Translations under genes and position numbers: made by a program
Notes under the pieces: model-generated
Told to the model about the DNA's origin: nothing
Databases searched by the model: none
What the model saw: only the letters and a program-made list of their open reading frames with translations
Source: Neorhizobium vignae
GTDB taxonomy: Bacteria > Pseudomonadota > Alphaproteobacteria > Rhizobiales > Rhizobiaceae
Reading direction: 5' to 3'
Length of the DNA stretch: 64,000 bases
Assembly: GCF_000732195.1 (NCBI RefSeq)
Contig: NZ_JNNU01000003.1
Span: 62,001-126,000, forward strand
Part shown: positions 35,787 through 44,427 of the stretch, piece by piece
Layout of the letters: each line of letters opens with the position of its first letter
Position numbering within the stretch: position 1 is the stretch's first letter

Positions 35787-37340
35787 ATGATGTCGGTTTG
35801 GAAGGGTCTGTTGCTTGCGCATGTCTTCATGCTCTGTGCCGGCATGGTACAATCTGTGGTCGCTGATCCGCTACCAATCGAGATCGAAGGAGGTACCGTA
35901 CAAGGCTTCACCCAAGGAAAGGTCGACGTGTGGCAGGGAATCCCTTATGCCGCGCCCCCGGTTGGCGATTTGCGCTGGCGGGCGCCGCAGCCTGTGGAGG
36001 CTTGGCGCAGGACCCTTGTTGCAGACAGCTATGGCCCGTCCTGCGTCCAACCCGACATCGAGTTCGTGTCGGAGGACTGTCTTACCGTAAACGTGTTCCG
36101 GCCGGCCGATGCAGCCGGACCGCTGCCGGTCATGGTCTGGATTCACGGCGGTGCCATGGTGCGTGGCGGCGCAAACATCTACCCGATGCAGGCTGTCACC
36201 GCGCAGGGCGTGGTCGCCGTCAGCATCAATTACCGCCTCGGCAGGCTTGGATTCTTCGCCCACCCGGCGCTCGCAGTCGAAGGCGAACCGCGCGGCAACT
36301 ATGGCTACCTCGACCAGCTTGCCGCCCTCAAATGGGTCCAACGCAACATCGCGGCATTTGGAGGCGACCCGAATAGCGTGACGATCTTCGGCGAATCCGC
36401 CGGCGGCGGGTCGGTGTTTGCACAGCTCGTCTCGCCGATGTCGCGCAGCCTGTTCGCGCGCGCCATTCTTCAATCGCCCGGCACGCCCGGCGCCCGGCCG
36501 TCGGAGATTCCGAGTTCGACCCTGGAGGAAGCCGAACAGGTCGCGGTCGACTACGCGAAACTGCTCGGTATCGAAGGTGCCGACGAGGGTGCGGCGCGCA
36601 AGCTGCGCAGGCTCTCGGCTCAAACGCTCGTCGCCGGCGCCAGCGGTGAGGAGGTGCTTGCTGCGCTCAGCGACAGGACAGTGGTTCCGGGCATGGCGAT
36701 GTCGATCATCGACGGCGAATTCCTGACGGAGACTGTCGAGTCCGCTGTGGAGAACGGCAATTGGGCCAAGGTGCCGATCATGATCGGCGCCAACAGCCGC
36801 GACCTCGGCCTCGGTGCCGATCCGACGAAGGAAGCCGTCTTCGCTCAGCTCGGATCATTTGCCGAACAGGCGAAGGCTGTCTACGATCCAGACGGAACGG
36901 TCGACCTCGATGAGCTGAAGGTCCAGGTCTACATGGACATGACCATGGTCGAGCCGGCGCAGCATGCGGCGGACCTGGCCGCCGCCGCGGGTCAGCCGAC
37001 ATGGCTCTACCGCTTCTCCTACGTCTCCACCGTGCAGAGGTCGAAGTTGCCGGGAACGCCGCACGGCATGGAGATTCCATTCACGCTGAATGTTCCCGCG
37101 GCGGTGATCGGGGCGGCCAATGTCACCGACGAGGACCTCGCGATGGGAGCAGCGGCCAGCGGCTACTGGGTCAACTTTGCCAAGACGGGCGATCCCAACG
37201 GCAAGGGCCTGCCCGAGTGGCCGGCGCATCGGGTCGGATCGACGCAGATCCTCAACTTCACCAACGAGGGTGTTGTGCTGATGGACGACCCGAGGGCGGC
37301 GAGCCTCGCTGTCTGGAAGCAGTTCCAGGATGCGCGCTGA
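35787..37340 (+). CDS. Exported type B carboxylesterase
   Basis: 517 aa. GGGAGGAGGAG precedes two adjacent ATGs (35787, 35790); either may start. A signal peptide ends near residue 26 (VVA-D). Alpha/beta-hydrolase with oxyanion His-Gly-Gly at 120-122 (VMVWIHGGA), nucleophile Ser204 in FGESAGGGS, catalytic His in GTPHGMEIPF. Begins with the family-typical GTVQGFTQGKVDVWQGIPYA. Hydrolyses carboxyl esters in the periplasm or outside; substrate unknown. Regulated perhaps by the divergent AraC gene. A secreted protein gene follows 68 bp downstream and may be co-transcribed. Confidence 0.9.
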   Translation: MMSVWKGLLLAHVFMLCAGMVQSVVADPLPIEIEGGTVQGFTQGKVDVWQGIPYAAPPVGDLRWRAPQPVEAWRRTLVADSYGPSCVQPDIEFVSEDCLTVNVFRPADAAGPLPVMVWIHGGAMVRGGANIYPMQAVTAQGVVAVSINYRLGRLGFFAHPALAVEGEPRGNYGYLDQLAALKWVQRNIAAFGGDPNSVTIFGESAGGGSVFAQLVSPMSRSLFARAILQSPGTPGARPSEIPSSTLEEAEQVAVDYAKLLGIEGADEGAARKLRRLSAQTLVAGASGEEVLAALSDRTVVPGMAMSIIDGEFLTETVESAVENGNWAKVPIMIGANSRDLGLGADPTKEAVFAQLGSFAEQAKAVYDPDGTVDLDELKVQVYMDMTMVEPAQHAADLAAAAGQPTWLYRFSYVSTVQRSKLPGTPHGMEIPFTLNVPAAVIGAANVTDEDLAMGAAASGYWVNFAKTGDPNGKGLPEWPAHRVGSTQILNFTNEGVVLMDDPRAASLAVWKQFQDAR

Positions 37341-37408
37341 TCGAATGCCTCGGCGCCGCTCGGCGTAGTTGGGCGGCTATGGCTTTAGCTGCAAGGAAGG
37401 AGTGGGAA

Positions 37409-37801
37409 ATGCGCAGACGCAAATTGCTGATCGGCCTTGCCGCGATCGCAAGCGGATGGACCACTTTTGCAACGGCCGATGCCTGGACGTTTCTTGGTAG
37501 GCGCAAGGTGCGCTGGGCCGCCGATCACGACGTCATCCACGTCGGAGCACAAGAGGCGCGCTTCGACCACATCCTGATCAAGGTCGAAGGCAACGGCATT
37601 TACATCTTCGACCTCGACGTCCGCTATAGCAACGGGGCTCCCGACCACATCCCGATGGGCCTGCACATTCCCCAGGGCGGCCAGAGCCGGGTGATCAACC
37701 TGCGAGGCGGCGACCGCAACATCCGCAATGTCAGTTTCACCTATCGCCGTCCTGGCGACTTCGACGGCCCTGCCACGGTCGAGTTGTGGGGCCAGCAATA
37801 A
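37409..37801 (+). CDS. Secreted beta-rich hypothetical protein (130 aa)
   Basis: Start at MRRRKLLIGLAAIASGW, preceded by GGAGTGGGAA. A signal peptide (ATADA near residue 24) leads into a beta-rich domain: WTFLGRRKVRWAADHDVIHVG, cited as WTFLGRRKVRW and ADHDVIHVG, then HILIKVEGNGIYIFDLDVRYSNG and SRVINLRGGDRNIRNVSFTYR. This WxFLGxRxV...DxxVxYxNG...LxGxxRxI pattern is found in many small proteobacterial periplasmic proteins of unknown function. It follows the esterase gene in the same direction. Confidence 0.7.
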   Translation: MRRRKLLIGLAAIASGWTTFATADAWTFLGRRKVRWAADHDVIHVGAQEARFDHILIKVEGNGIYIFDLDVRYSNGAPDHIPMGLHIPQGGQSRVINLRGGDRNIRNVSFTYRRPGDFDGPATVELWGQQ

Positions 37802-38166
37802 TCGAGGGGCCACACTCTGAGATGAAGCCTTTTCAAACTGAGGCTGCGGGGCAACGGGATCTCCAACACTGCAGGCGCTTCATCGAAACGCGACTTAGCC
37901 GAAGGTCAATTTCGTGCGGCGGATCAGCAGGCTGGCTAAGGCCGCCGCAGGTGCCCGCAGTCGCCTCGACGTAAAAAATATCGCAGCGATCATTGGGCGT
38001 ATCAGCGAAGCCATAGTCCGCACCGACAACTGAAACGAGGGCGCCGGGCTGAACGGACGCTTGCCGCTACTTCGCCCCGATAGCGGACCGACGGCTGTCG
38101 GCCCCCTGCAAACCCAGATTTTGCGCGTTTTTCCTATGGCCAATGGTTGGCCTGAGGAGAACTTAA
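37802..38166. other. Intergenic region upstream of the recombinase gene
   Basis: 365 bp. Weakly structured. I see no gene, no tRNA and no clear direct repeat that could be an attachment site. The last 20 bases hold the ribosome site (GAGGAG) of the recombinase. Confidence 0.4.
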
Positions 38167-38799
38167 ATGGGTATTGCACAATATGATCCTGCCGCGTTGG
38201 GCAGACCGGCATGGAACGCCGGCCGACAAGTGGGCGTGAAGAAGCCGCTAAAGCAGCGCCAAATCTGGGCGGTCCGCTTCTTCCTAGACCGAGAGGGGCG
38301 AATGAGAGACCGCGCGCTGTTCGATCTCGCCATCGACAGCAAGCTCCGAGGCTGCGATCTCGTTAAGATCAAAATTGGGACCCTCGTCACATGCCAGGAA
38401 ATTCGTACTCGTGCCATGGTCGTTCAGCAGAAAACTGGACGTCCAGTTCAGTTCGAGATTACGTCCGAGGTCAGGGCAAGCCTGCTTGCCTGGCTTCAGC
38501 GTAGGGGAGGAACTGTCGATGACTACGCGTTTCCCAGTCGAGTCGATCACGCCGATCACCTCAGCACTCGACAATATGCCCGGTTGGTTGACGAGTGGGT
38601 GACGGCCATTGGGCTGAGGCGTGAGGACTACGGAACACATTCGCTTCGACGCACGAAGGCTGCAATGATTTACAAGGCGACAGGCAATCTTCGTGCGATC
38701 CAGATTCTGCTCGGACACACCAAGATCGAGAACACGGTCCGGTACCTCGGGGTCGACATAGAGGATGCGCTGGAACTGGCGGAGCATACAGAGATCTGA
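38167..38799 (+). CDS. Short tyrosine recombinase (catalytic domain only)
   Basis: 210 aa, GAGGAG eight bases before the ATG. All catalytic residues of the tyrosine-recombinase domain are present: R61 (LRGCDL), K89 (QQKTGRP), H158-x-x-R161 (HSLRRT), H184 (LLGHT) and Y193 (VRYLGVD). The N-terminal SAM-like core-binding domain is missing or reduced to about 30 residues. The family occurs in rhizobial plasmids and islands. Because the reading frame and active site are intact it may be functional, but I see no excision gene, att repeats or tRNA nearby. It marks the boundary between a mixed region and the DeoR operon. Confidence 0.85.
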   Translation: MGIAQYDPAALGRPAWNAGRQVGVKKPLKQRQIWAVRFFLDREGRMRDRALFDLAIDSKLRGCDLVKIKIGTLVTCQEIRTRAMVVQQKTGRPVQFEITSEVRASLLAWLQRRGGTVDDYAFPSRVDHADHLSTRQYARLVDEWVTAIGLRREDYGTHSLRRTKAAMIYKATGNLRAIQILLGHTKIENTVRYLGVDIEDALELAEHTEI

Positions 38800-38984
38800 G
38801 AATGTGCGGCCTCGCGCCAAGCGGGGCCGCGCGTCGGCAGAAAGCAGCTAAGCGCCTCCATGTCCGTCGTACAGCCCGCGCTGGCGCCTTCCTGGAAGCA
38901 GACATCGACTCGCAGCGAGCCGGCCGAGCCTGGAAGCTGAGTTCAACACGATGGACGACCACCTCGACTGAGGTTTGGCAGGTA

Positions 38985-39809
38985 TCAGGACTTGGCGAAC
39001 AAGGTCTCGCCAAGCGGGCGCACCTTGTCCAGGAACGCTTCGCTTCCACAAGCGAAGCGAAGCTTGGAGGTCAGCTCTGTGTGATCCCAGTCGATCGTGT
39101 GGGCGACGCCGAGATTGGCGAGGATCGGGAGTGCGGCCATGACATCCCATGTCGAGTCCCCCAACGACAGATATCCGTCTGTCTCGCCCATCGCCACTTC
39201 GATCAGCGACATGGTGGCAGACCCGCAAAGCCGGAAATTGATGCCGAGATCATCCGAGATGAAGCGGATGGCTTCGAGCCGGTCGGCAGTTGAAACTGTA
39301 GGGTGGAAACTGAACCCCGTTGATGCCCGCGACAAGTCGAAGGGCGGCAGCGGCTTCATCACCTGTCCATTGAGGCGTGTTGGCACCGTATCACCCCCGA
39401 CAAGGGTTAGGCCGCAAACTGGTGCATGGATCACCCCGAACACCGGTCGCCGGTTCTGGTAAAGCCCGATCGAGACCGCCCAGTTCTGGCCACCGCGCAC
39501 GAAATTGAAGGTCCCGTCGATCGGGTCGATGACCCAGATACGGCCCGACGTTCCGGGGACATCGCCACCTTCCTCGCCGAAAACACCGTCGTCCGGGAAG
39601 GCATCCAACAGACGGGCGATCAGAAGTTCCTCCACCTGCCGGTCTGCCTCGGTGACGAGGTCGAGGTGTCCCTTGCTCTCAACAGGAAGATCGGCCAGCG
39701 ATCGGAAGTGGCTCAGCGCCAATTCTCCGGCCTCCCTCGCGATGCTTTCGACGACGACCTCGACCGAGCGCGACGGCAGAGCGGTCTTGTGGATGTGAAT
39801 GTCAGCCAC
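38985..39809 (-). CDS. Inositol-monophosphatase family phosphatase
   Basis: 274 aa from a GTG start inside the end of the upstream gene (8-base overlap). Li-sensitive phosphatase fold with the full metal site: E79/E80 (FGEEGG), D95-P-I-D98-G-T (WVIDPIDGTFNF) and D222 (STWDVMAALP). Family members act on inositol 1-phosphate, histidinol phosphate, 3'-phosphoadenosine phosphate or similar. Here it is the last gene of the DeoR-importer-phosphodiesterase operon, so it probably removes phosphate from the product of the glycerophosphodiesterase. If that product is inositol 1-phosphate, free myo-inositol would enter the iol pathway encoded 12 kb away. Confidence 0.88.
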   Translation of the reverse strand: MADIHIHKTALPSRSVEVVVESIAREAGELALSHFRSLADLPVESKGHLDLVTEADRQVEELLIARLLDAFPDDGVFGEEGGDVPGTSGRIWVIDPIDGTFNFVRGGQNWAVSIGLYQNRRPVFGVIHAPVCGLTLVGGDTVPTRLNGQVMKPLPPFDLSRASTGFSFHPTVSTADRLEAIRFISDDLGINFRLCGSATMSLIEVAMGETDGYLSLGDSTWDVMAALPILANLGVAHTIDWDHTELTSKLRFACGSEAFLDKVRPLGETLFAKS

Positions 39810-40602
39810 GGGCGCGGTTCCTCAACCGGGCCATCTGGGCGACGTCGTCGCCCATCAACTGATCCAGCTCACCCTCGCGAACCCACCGGACGACCTGGTC
39901 TTCGACATCAACCCCGTATTTCATCATCTTCTCGTGGTGGCCGCCGGGGAGATAGGTGAAGACGGCAATGCCTTCGTCGTGAAGCTGGCGGGATTCGCCG
40001 CTGGCGAAATGGTAGATCTCGATATTCATCGCATCGAGCTTGGCCTGACGGGCAAGCGCCGCTGGGTCGATCAGTCGCGAATGCATGAGGCCGACAGTCG
40101 GCACCTCGGGAATTGCTTCCTTTGCGGCTTTCAACTGGACAAAGTCGAAGGAGGAGAACTGCAGAAGGTCAGCGCAATCCATCTCGTCGATCAGGGCACG
40201 CAGCTTGGGAATTATCACCTCGTTTCGGTCATAGATCTTGAGTTCGAGCTGATAGAGGATTCCAAGTTCGCGGCCGAGTTCCAGTGCCTCGCGCAGCGAC
40301 GGCACGCGCTCGCAGGCGAATTCAGGACTAAACCAACTGCCGGCATCGAGTTTGGAAAGGTCCGCATAAGTCATCGTCTGCACGATGCCATGGCCGTCGG
40401 TGGTGCGATCGACGGTCTTGTCGTGCATGAGAACCAGCTCTCCGTCCGCCGTCATGCTGAGATCGGTCTCGCAGGTGGCGAGCGGTCCGCCATGGTCGAA
40501 GGCCTTGCGAAAGGCAGCGAGCGTGTTTTCCGGAGCGCCGGCGCTGTGGCCACGGTGGCCACCGACGCGCAGGGTCTCGAGGTTCATTCTAAGCGGGTTC
40601 AT
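39802..40602 (-). CDS. Glycerophosphodiester phosphodiesterase family protein
   Basis: 266 aa, TIM-barrel GDPD family. Active-site residues are all present: H16-R17 (GGHRGHS), E25-N26 (PENTLAAF), E45 and D47 (CETDLSM), H60 (LVLMHDKTVDRTTDG). No signal peptide, so it acts on an imported diester, splitting it to an alcohol and a phosphomonoester, usually glycerol 3-phosphate. Starts 18 bases after the permease stop with only a weak purine-rich ribosome site and overlaps the phosphatase gene downstream. Its place after an oligopeptide-type importer rather than a Ugp system is unusual. Confidence 0.9.
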   Translation of the reverse strand: MNPLRMNLETLRVGGHRGHSAGAPENTLAAFRKAFDHGGPLATCETDLSMTADGELVLMHDKTVDRTTDGHGIVQTMTYADLSKLDAGSWFSPEFACERVPSLREALELGRELGILYQLELKIYDRNEVIIPKLRALIDEMDCADLLQFSSFDFVQLKAAKEAIPEVPTVGLMHSRLIDPAALARQAKLDAMNIEIYHFASGESRQLHDEGIAVFTYLPGGHHEKMMKYGVDVEDQVVRWVREGELDQLMGDDVAQMARLRNRARG

Positions 40603-40620
40603 ATCTTTTCTTTCTTTAAT

Positions 40621-41487
40621 TCAACGGAGGCGGGCGTCGAAACGATCGCGCAGATAGTCTCCGAGCAGACTGATGGAGAGTGTGGTGAGCACGATAACGA
40701 CCCCCGGAAAGGCGGCGATCCACCAGGCGATCGCCAGATAAGTGCGACCATCCGCGACCATCAGGCCGAGACTGGTTGCAGGCGGCTGAATGCCGAGGCC
40801 GAGAAAGCTCAACCCGCTTTCGAGCAGGATGATCTCCGGGAAGTTAACGGTAAACTGCACGATCAGCGGCCCGGCGATGTTGGGCAGCATGTGACGGAAG
40901 TAGATCCGCTTGGCGGGGACGCCGACGATACGGGCGGCTTCCGCATAGCCTTCTTCCCGTGCGCTGATGACCAGGCCGCGCGTCAGCCGCGCGTAGCGTT
41001 CCCAGTTCTGGAAGCCCACCAGGAAGACGAACAGGAGTGGGCTGGAGCCGAACATCGCAAGCACGCCGAGCGCGATGATGATGAACGGCACCGAAGCCAT
41101 CGCATCGGCAAACCCCATCAGGACGTTGTCGACCCATCCGCCAAAGTGGGCGGCCAGCAGACCAAGCGTGGTGCCGATCAAAGCGCAGACGACCGAACCG
41201 ACAAGTGCAATCATCAGGGTCGTCTGGGTGGCCACCAGCACATTACTCAACACATCGCGGCCAAGATAGTCCGAACCCAGCAGATGGCTTGCCGACGCAA
41301 AGGGCCAGGCGAAACGCGACAGCGGATTTTGCGCGAGATAGTCGAACGGCGACATCCAGCGCGCCGTAACACCGATGACGCCAACGATGCAGATCCACAG
41401 GCAACACAGACCGACGCTGGCCGGCAGGCCGCGAAACGGAGCTCGCAAGGATCCGCGGATCGTGCGGGATGAAGTCACGACCGTCAT
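40621..41487 (-). CDS. Opp/Dpp-type ABC transporter permease (DppC position)
   Basis: 288 aa. Start at MTVVTSSRTIRGS, one base after the stop of the previous permease (TGACATG). DppC-type features: an N-terminal membrane segment, GSDYLGRDVLSNVLVATQTTLMIALVG (cited as LLGSDYLGRDVLS), and the EAA loop EAARIVGVPAKRIYFRHMLPN. About six transmembrane segments. Works with the DppB-like gene upstream. In this operon the import cargo is inferred to be a phosphodiester rather than a peptide. Confidence 0.92.
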   Translation of the reverse strand: MTVVTSSRTIRGSLRAPFRGLPASVGLCCLWICIVGVIGVTARWMSPFDYLAQNPLSRFAWPFASASHLLGSDYLGRDVLSNVLVATQTTLMIALVGSVVCALIGTTLGLLAAHFGGWVDNVLMGFADAMASVPFIIIALGVLAMFGSSPLLFVFLVGFQNWERYARLTRGLVISAREEGYAEAARIVGVPAKRIYFRHMLPNIAGPLIVQFTVNFPEIILLESGLSFLGLGIQPPATSLGLMVADGRTYLAIAWWIAAFPGVVIVLTTLSISLLGDYLRDRFDARLR

Positions 41488-41488
41488 G

Positions 41489-42406
41489 TCATTGCTTCCT
41501 GATCTTCGGATTGAGGACGACGTAGAGAACATCCACAGTAAGGTTGATGACGACCATGAAGGCTGTGAACAGCAGGACCATCGCCTGTGCCACCGGCAGG
41601 TCACCGGTACTTGTCGCGTTGACGAAGCCGGTCCCGAGCCCCGGCCAGGCAAACACGGGTTCCACCAGCACGGCACCGCCGAGAAGGCCGCCGGCAACGA
41701 AACCGAGCGTCGTCACCATCGGGATCGCGGCATTAGGCAAGGCATGGCGCAGAATGATCTCGATGTTCGGGACCCCGTCCGCACGCGCCGCCGCGATGTA
41801 AGGCTGCCCCAGCACATCGATCAGGGTTGACCGCATGAAGCGGGCGACAGCGGCGGCGTTGTAGAGGGCGAAGGTCGCTACCGGCAGGATCGCATGCCTC
41901 CATGTCGAGCTGCCGGAACTTGGCAGCACGCGCAGCCAGACCGCGAACGCAAAGATGAAGACGAGGCCGAGCAGGAAGTTGGGAATGCTGTAGCCAAGCA
42001 CGGCGCCGGCCATCACGCCCTTGTCGACGGCAGACTCCCGGTGCATTGCCGCGATGATGCCTGCCGGAATACCGATCAGCAGGCTGAGGATAAATGCAGG
42101 CACCGTCAGCGCGAACGTCTTGGGGATCCGCTCGCTCACGACCGTGAAGACTTCACGGCCATCCGCAAAGGAGATGCCGAAGTCGCCACGCAGCGCGTTC
42201 GCGACATAGAACAGGTATTGTTCGAAGATCGATCGATCCAGGCCCCACTTGGCGTTGAAAGCGGCAAGAGCTTCGGGGCTGGTGCTGTCGGACAGCATCT
42301 GCTGGGCAGGATCACCGCTCAGGCGCAGCACGATAAAGACCAGCGTAACCGTGAAGATCAGCACGAGTATCGCCCTGAAGGTCCGGGCAAGGATGAACCC
42401 GACCAT
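41489..42406 (-). CDS. Opp/Dpp-type ABC transporter permease (DppB position)
   Basis: 305 aa. Start at MVGFILARTFRAILVLIF, overlapping the ATPase stop by one base (TGATG). Typical DppB N-terminus and periplasmic piece (LSGDPAQQMLSDSTSPEALAAFNAKWGLDRS, cited as LSGDPAQQML and KWGLDRSIFEQYL), FGISFADGREV, EAA-type loop AARADGVPNIEIILRHALPNA, and VLVEPVFAWPGLGTGFVNA. Forms the membrane channel with the next gene. Confidence 0.93.
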   Translation of the reverse strand: MVGFILARTFRAILVLIFTVTLVFIVLRLSGDPAQQMLSDSTSPEALAAFNAKWGLDRSIFEQYLFYVANALRGDFGISFADGREVFTVVSERIPKTFALTVPAFILSLLIGIPAGIIAAMHRESAVDKGVMAGAVLGYSIPNFLLGLVFIFAFAVWLRVLPSSGSSTWRHAILPVATFALYNAAAVARFMRSTLIDVLGQPYIAAARADGVPNIEIILRHALPNAAIPMVTTLGFVAGGLLGGAVLVEPVFAWPGLGTGFVNATSTGDLPVAQAMVLLFTAFMVVINLTVDVLYVVLNPKIRKQ

Positions 42407-43422
42407 CACGCCAACTCCTTCCGTGGTGGCGCAGCGGCCTGCGGTTTCATCGGCCCGGCGAATTCCTCCGACCGGTGGCACGCTGCCCGTTGCGCGCCGA
42501 ACGCCCGGAGCAGTGGCGTCTCTATGGTGCATCTGTCGATGGCGAAAGGACAGCGGGAGCGGAAAGCGCAGCCCTGCGAGACCTTGTCCGGGTCCAGTTC
42601 GCCCTTGATCGGCGGCTCGATATTTCGGATCGAGGGGTCAATCGTCGGGACAGAGGCGAGCAGAGCGCGGGTATAGGGATGACGCGGCTGCTCGTAGACA
42701 GCCCTGATGTCGCCGGTCTCGATGACCCGGCCAAGATACATGACTGCGATGCGATCGACGAGATGGCGCACGATCCGCAGATCATGGGTGATGAAGACAT
42801 AGGCGAGATCCCGCTCCTGCCAGAGCGATCGCAGCAGGGCCACGACTTGGGCCTGAACGGAAACATCAAGCGCTGAGACCGCCTCGTCGAACACGACCAG
42901 CTTCGGGTCGAGGATCAGCGCGCGGGCAATGACGACACGCTGGCGCTGTCCACCAGACATCTGGTGCGGGAAGCGGGTCATCATGGCGCTGGACAGGCCG
43001 ACGCGCTCCAGCATCGCGGCCGTGCGCTCCTGGGCGGCCGCTTTGCTGGCGGCCCGGTGGACCAGCAGTCCCTCGGCGACCTGTTCGCCGATCGTCATCT
43101 GCGGATTGAGGGCCGCAAGCGGGTTCTGTTGCACGAGCGATGTGCGCTTGCGGAAGGCTATCCAGTCCTGAGAACTCCGGTCGTCGTGATCGACACCCTC
43201 GAAGCAGACGGTGCCCCGAGTCGGCGAGGTAAGGCCGAGAAGGAGCCGGCCGAGGGTGGATTTTCCGCTCCCCGATTCACCGACGATACCGATGCGTTCG
43301 CGGGCCATGAGGTCGAAGCTGATGGAATCGGCCGCGAGCTGGCTGGTCGGTCTGGCGAAGACACCGGTCTTATGATGGTAGGCCTTGGTCAGATCGCGGG
43401 CGCGGAGCAGAGGCGCGGTCAT
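42406..43422 (-). CDS. Opp/Dpp-type ABC transporter ATP-binding protein (DppF position)
   Basis: 338 aa. Start at MTAPLLRARDLTKAY in ATGA overlap with the other ATPase; the upstream in-frame extension lies inside that gene. Walker A GESGSGKST, Q-loop LVQQNPLAALNPQ, signature [15 protein letters not shown], Walker B LVVFDEAVSALDVS, C-terminal oligopeptide-family tail with CAFRSRCPFAIDRC, whose Cys residues fit the iron-sulfur-like motif of this subfamily. Pairs with the DppD-like ATPase. Confidence 0.93.
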   Translation of the reverse strand: MTAPLLRARDLTKAYHHKTGVFARPTSQLAADSISFDLMARERIGIVGESGSGKSTLGRLLLGLTSPTRGTVCFEGVDHDDRSSQDWIAFRKRTSLVQQNPLAALNPQMTIGEQVAEGLLVHRAASKAAAQERTAAMLERVGLSSAMMTRFPHQMSGGQRQRVVIARALILDPKLVVFDEAVSALDVSVQAQVVALLRSLWQERDLAYVFITHDLRIVRHLVDRIAVMYLGRVIETGDIRAVYEQPRHPYTRALLASVPTIDPSIRNIEPPIKGELDPDKVSQGCAFRSRCPFAIDRCTIETPLLRAFGAQRAACHRSEEFAGPMKPQAAAPPRKELA

Positions 43423-44366
43423 GCCGCCACCGGATGGTAGCACGAGGCCTCGTGAACGCGACCGATCGCAGACGGTGAAGGAAAGAGGGCGGTGCATTCG
43501 CCCGTTGCGCGCGAGCAGCGGGGATGGAAATGACATCCCTTCGGCAGGCTGTCGAGGAGCGGAACGGAGCCAGGGATGGGAACGGGCGGCTCGAGATCGG
43601 CGGGGTCGATGCTCGGCATGCAATCGATCAGCGCCCGCGCGTAAGGATGTGCCGGGCGCTGCAGCAGGTCGGCTACCGGCGCGGTCTCGACGACCTTGCC
43701 GCAATACATGACTGCCGCATGGTCCGCGAGGCGGGCGATGACGCCAAGATCATGGGAGACGATGATCAGCGCCATGCCGGTCTCGGCCTTCAGTTCTTCC
43801 AGCAGATGGAGGATCTGGGCCTGCATGGTCACGTCGAGCGCCGTGGTGGGCTCGTCGGCGATCAACAACTGCGGCTTGGCGGCAAGGGCATGAGCAATCA
43901 TCACGCGCTGGTTCATGCCGCCGGAAAACTGATGCGGATAGGCCCGCAGCCGGGATTTGGCGCGGTCAATACCGACCCGTTCCAGCAGGCGCATGGCCTC
44001 GAGCCGGGCGTCGTTCCCCTTCAGGCCCTGATTGCGGTAGAGCGCGGATTCGAGGTAATAGCCGATCGTATGGACCGGGTTGAGACTGCTGGTCGGATCC
44101 TGGAAGATCATCGCAATCGTCGGATCGGCGGCCCTGCCGGATTTGCTCGGATCGCGTTCAAACTCGATACTGCCGCCGGTGCGTTCGATACCGCGCGGCA
44201 GCATGTTGGCGACCGCATAACAGGTCATGCTCTTGCCGCAGCCGGACTCGCCGACCAGTCCGAGCGTCTGTCCGGCCTCTAGGGAAAAACTGATCCCATC
44301 GATAATCTTCATGCGGCGTGACGGGACCTCGACGACGAGATCGCGGACGGTCAACAGCTTTGACAT
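43419..44366 (-). CDS. Opp/Dpp-type ABC transporter ATP-binding protein (DppD position)
   Basis: 315 aa. Start at MSKLLTVRDLVVEV with GGAGAA eight bases upstream. Walker A GESGCGKSM at 39-47, Q-loop IFQDPTSSLNPVHTIG, signature FSGGMNQRVMIAHAL, Walker B LLIADEPTTALDVT, and the Cys-containing C-terminal tail CHFHPRCSRATGEC of oligopeptide ATPases. The Walker A has Met after Lys-Ser instead of the usual Thr pair, a common variation in DppD proteins. ATGA overlap with the DppF-like gene downstream. Confidence 0.93.
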   Translation of the reverse strand: MSKLLTVRDLVVEVPSRRMKIIDGISFSLEAGQTLGLVGESGCGKSMTCYAVANMLPRGIERTGGSIEFERDPSKSGRAADPTIAMIFQDPTSSLNPVHTIGYYLESALYRNQGLKGNDARLEAMRLLERVGIDRAKSRLRAYPHQFSGGMNQRVMIAHALAAKPQLLIADEPTTALDVTMQAQILHLLEELKAETGMALIIVSHDLGVIARLADHAAVMYCGKVVETAPVADLLQRPAHPYARALIDCMPSIDPADLEPPVPIPGSVPLLDSLPKGCHFHPRCSRATGECTALFPSPSAIGRVHEASCYHPVAA

Positions 44367-44427
44367 AAGGTATTCTCCGCAGAGGCGGTGCGCAGGAATG
44401 CGCACCGCCAACGCATCGGGTTGTGTT

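Noticed and set aside
37895..38212. Minus-strand 105-codon frame in the gap before the recombinase
   Set aside because: No start signal, overlaps the recombinase ribosome site, and the product resembles no family.
38167..38799. Reading the short recombinase as a truncated pseudogene
   Set aside because: All active-site residues are present, the ribosome site is good and the frame is intact; short forms of this family are known in rhizobia, so it was kept as a gene.
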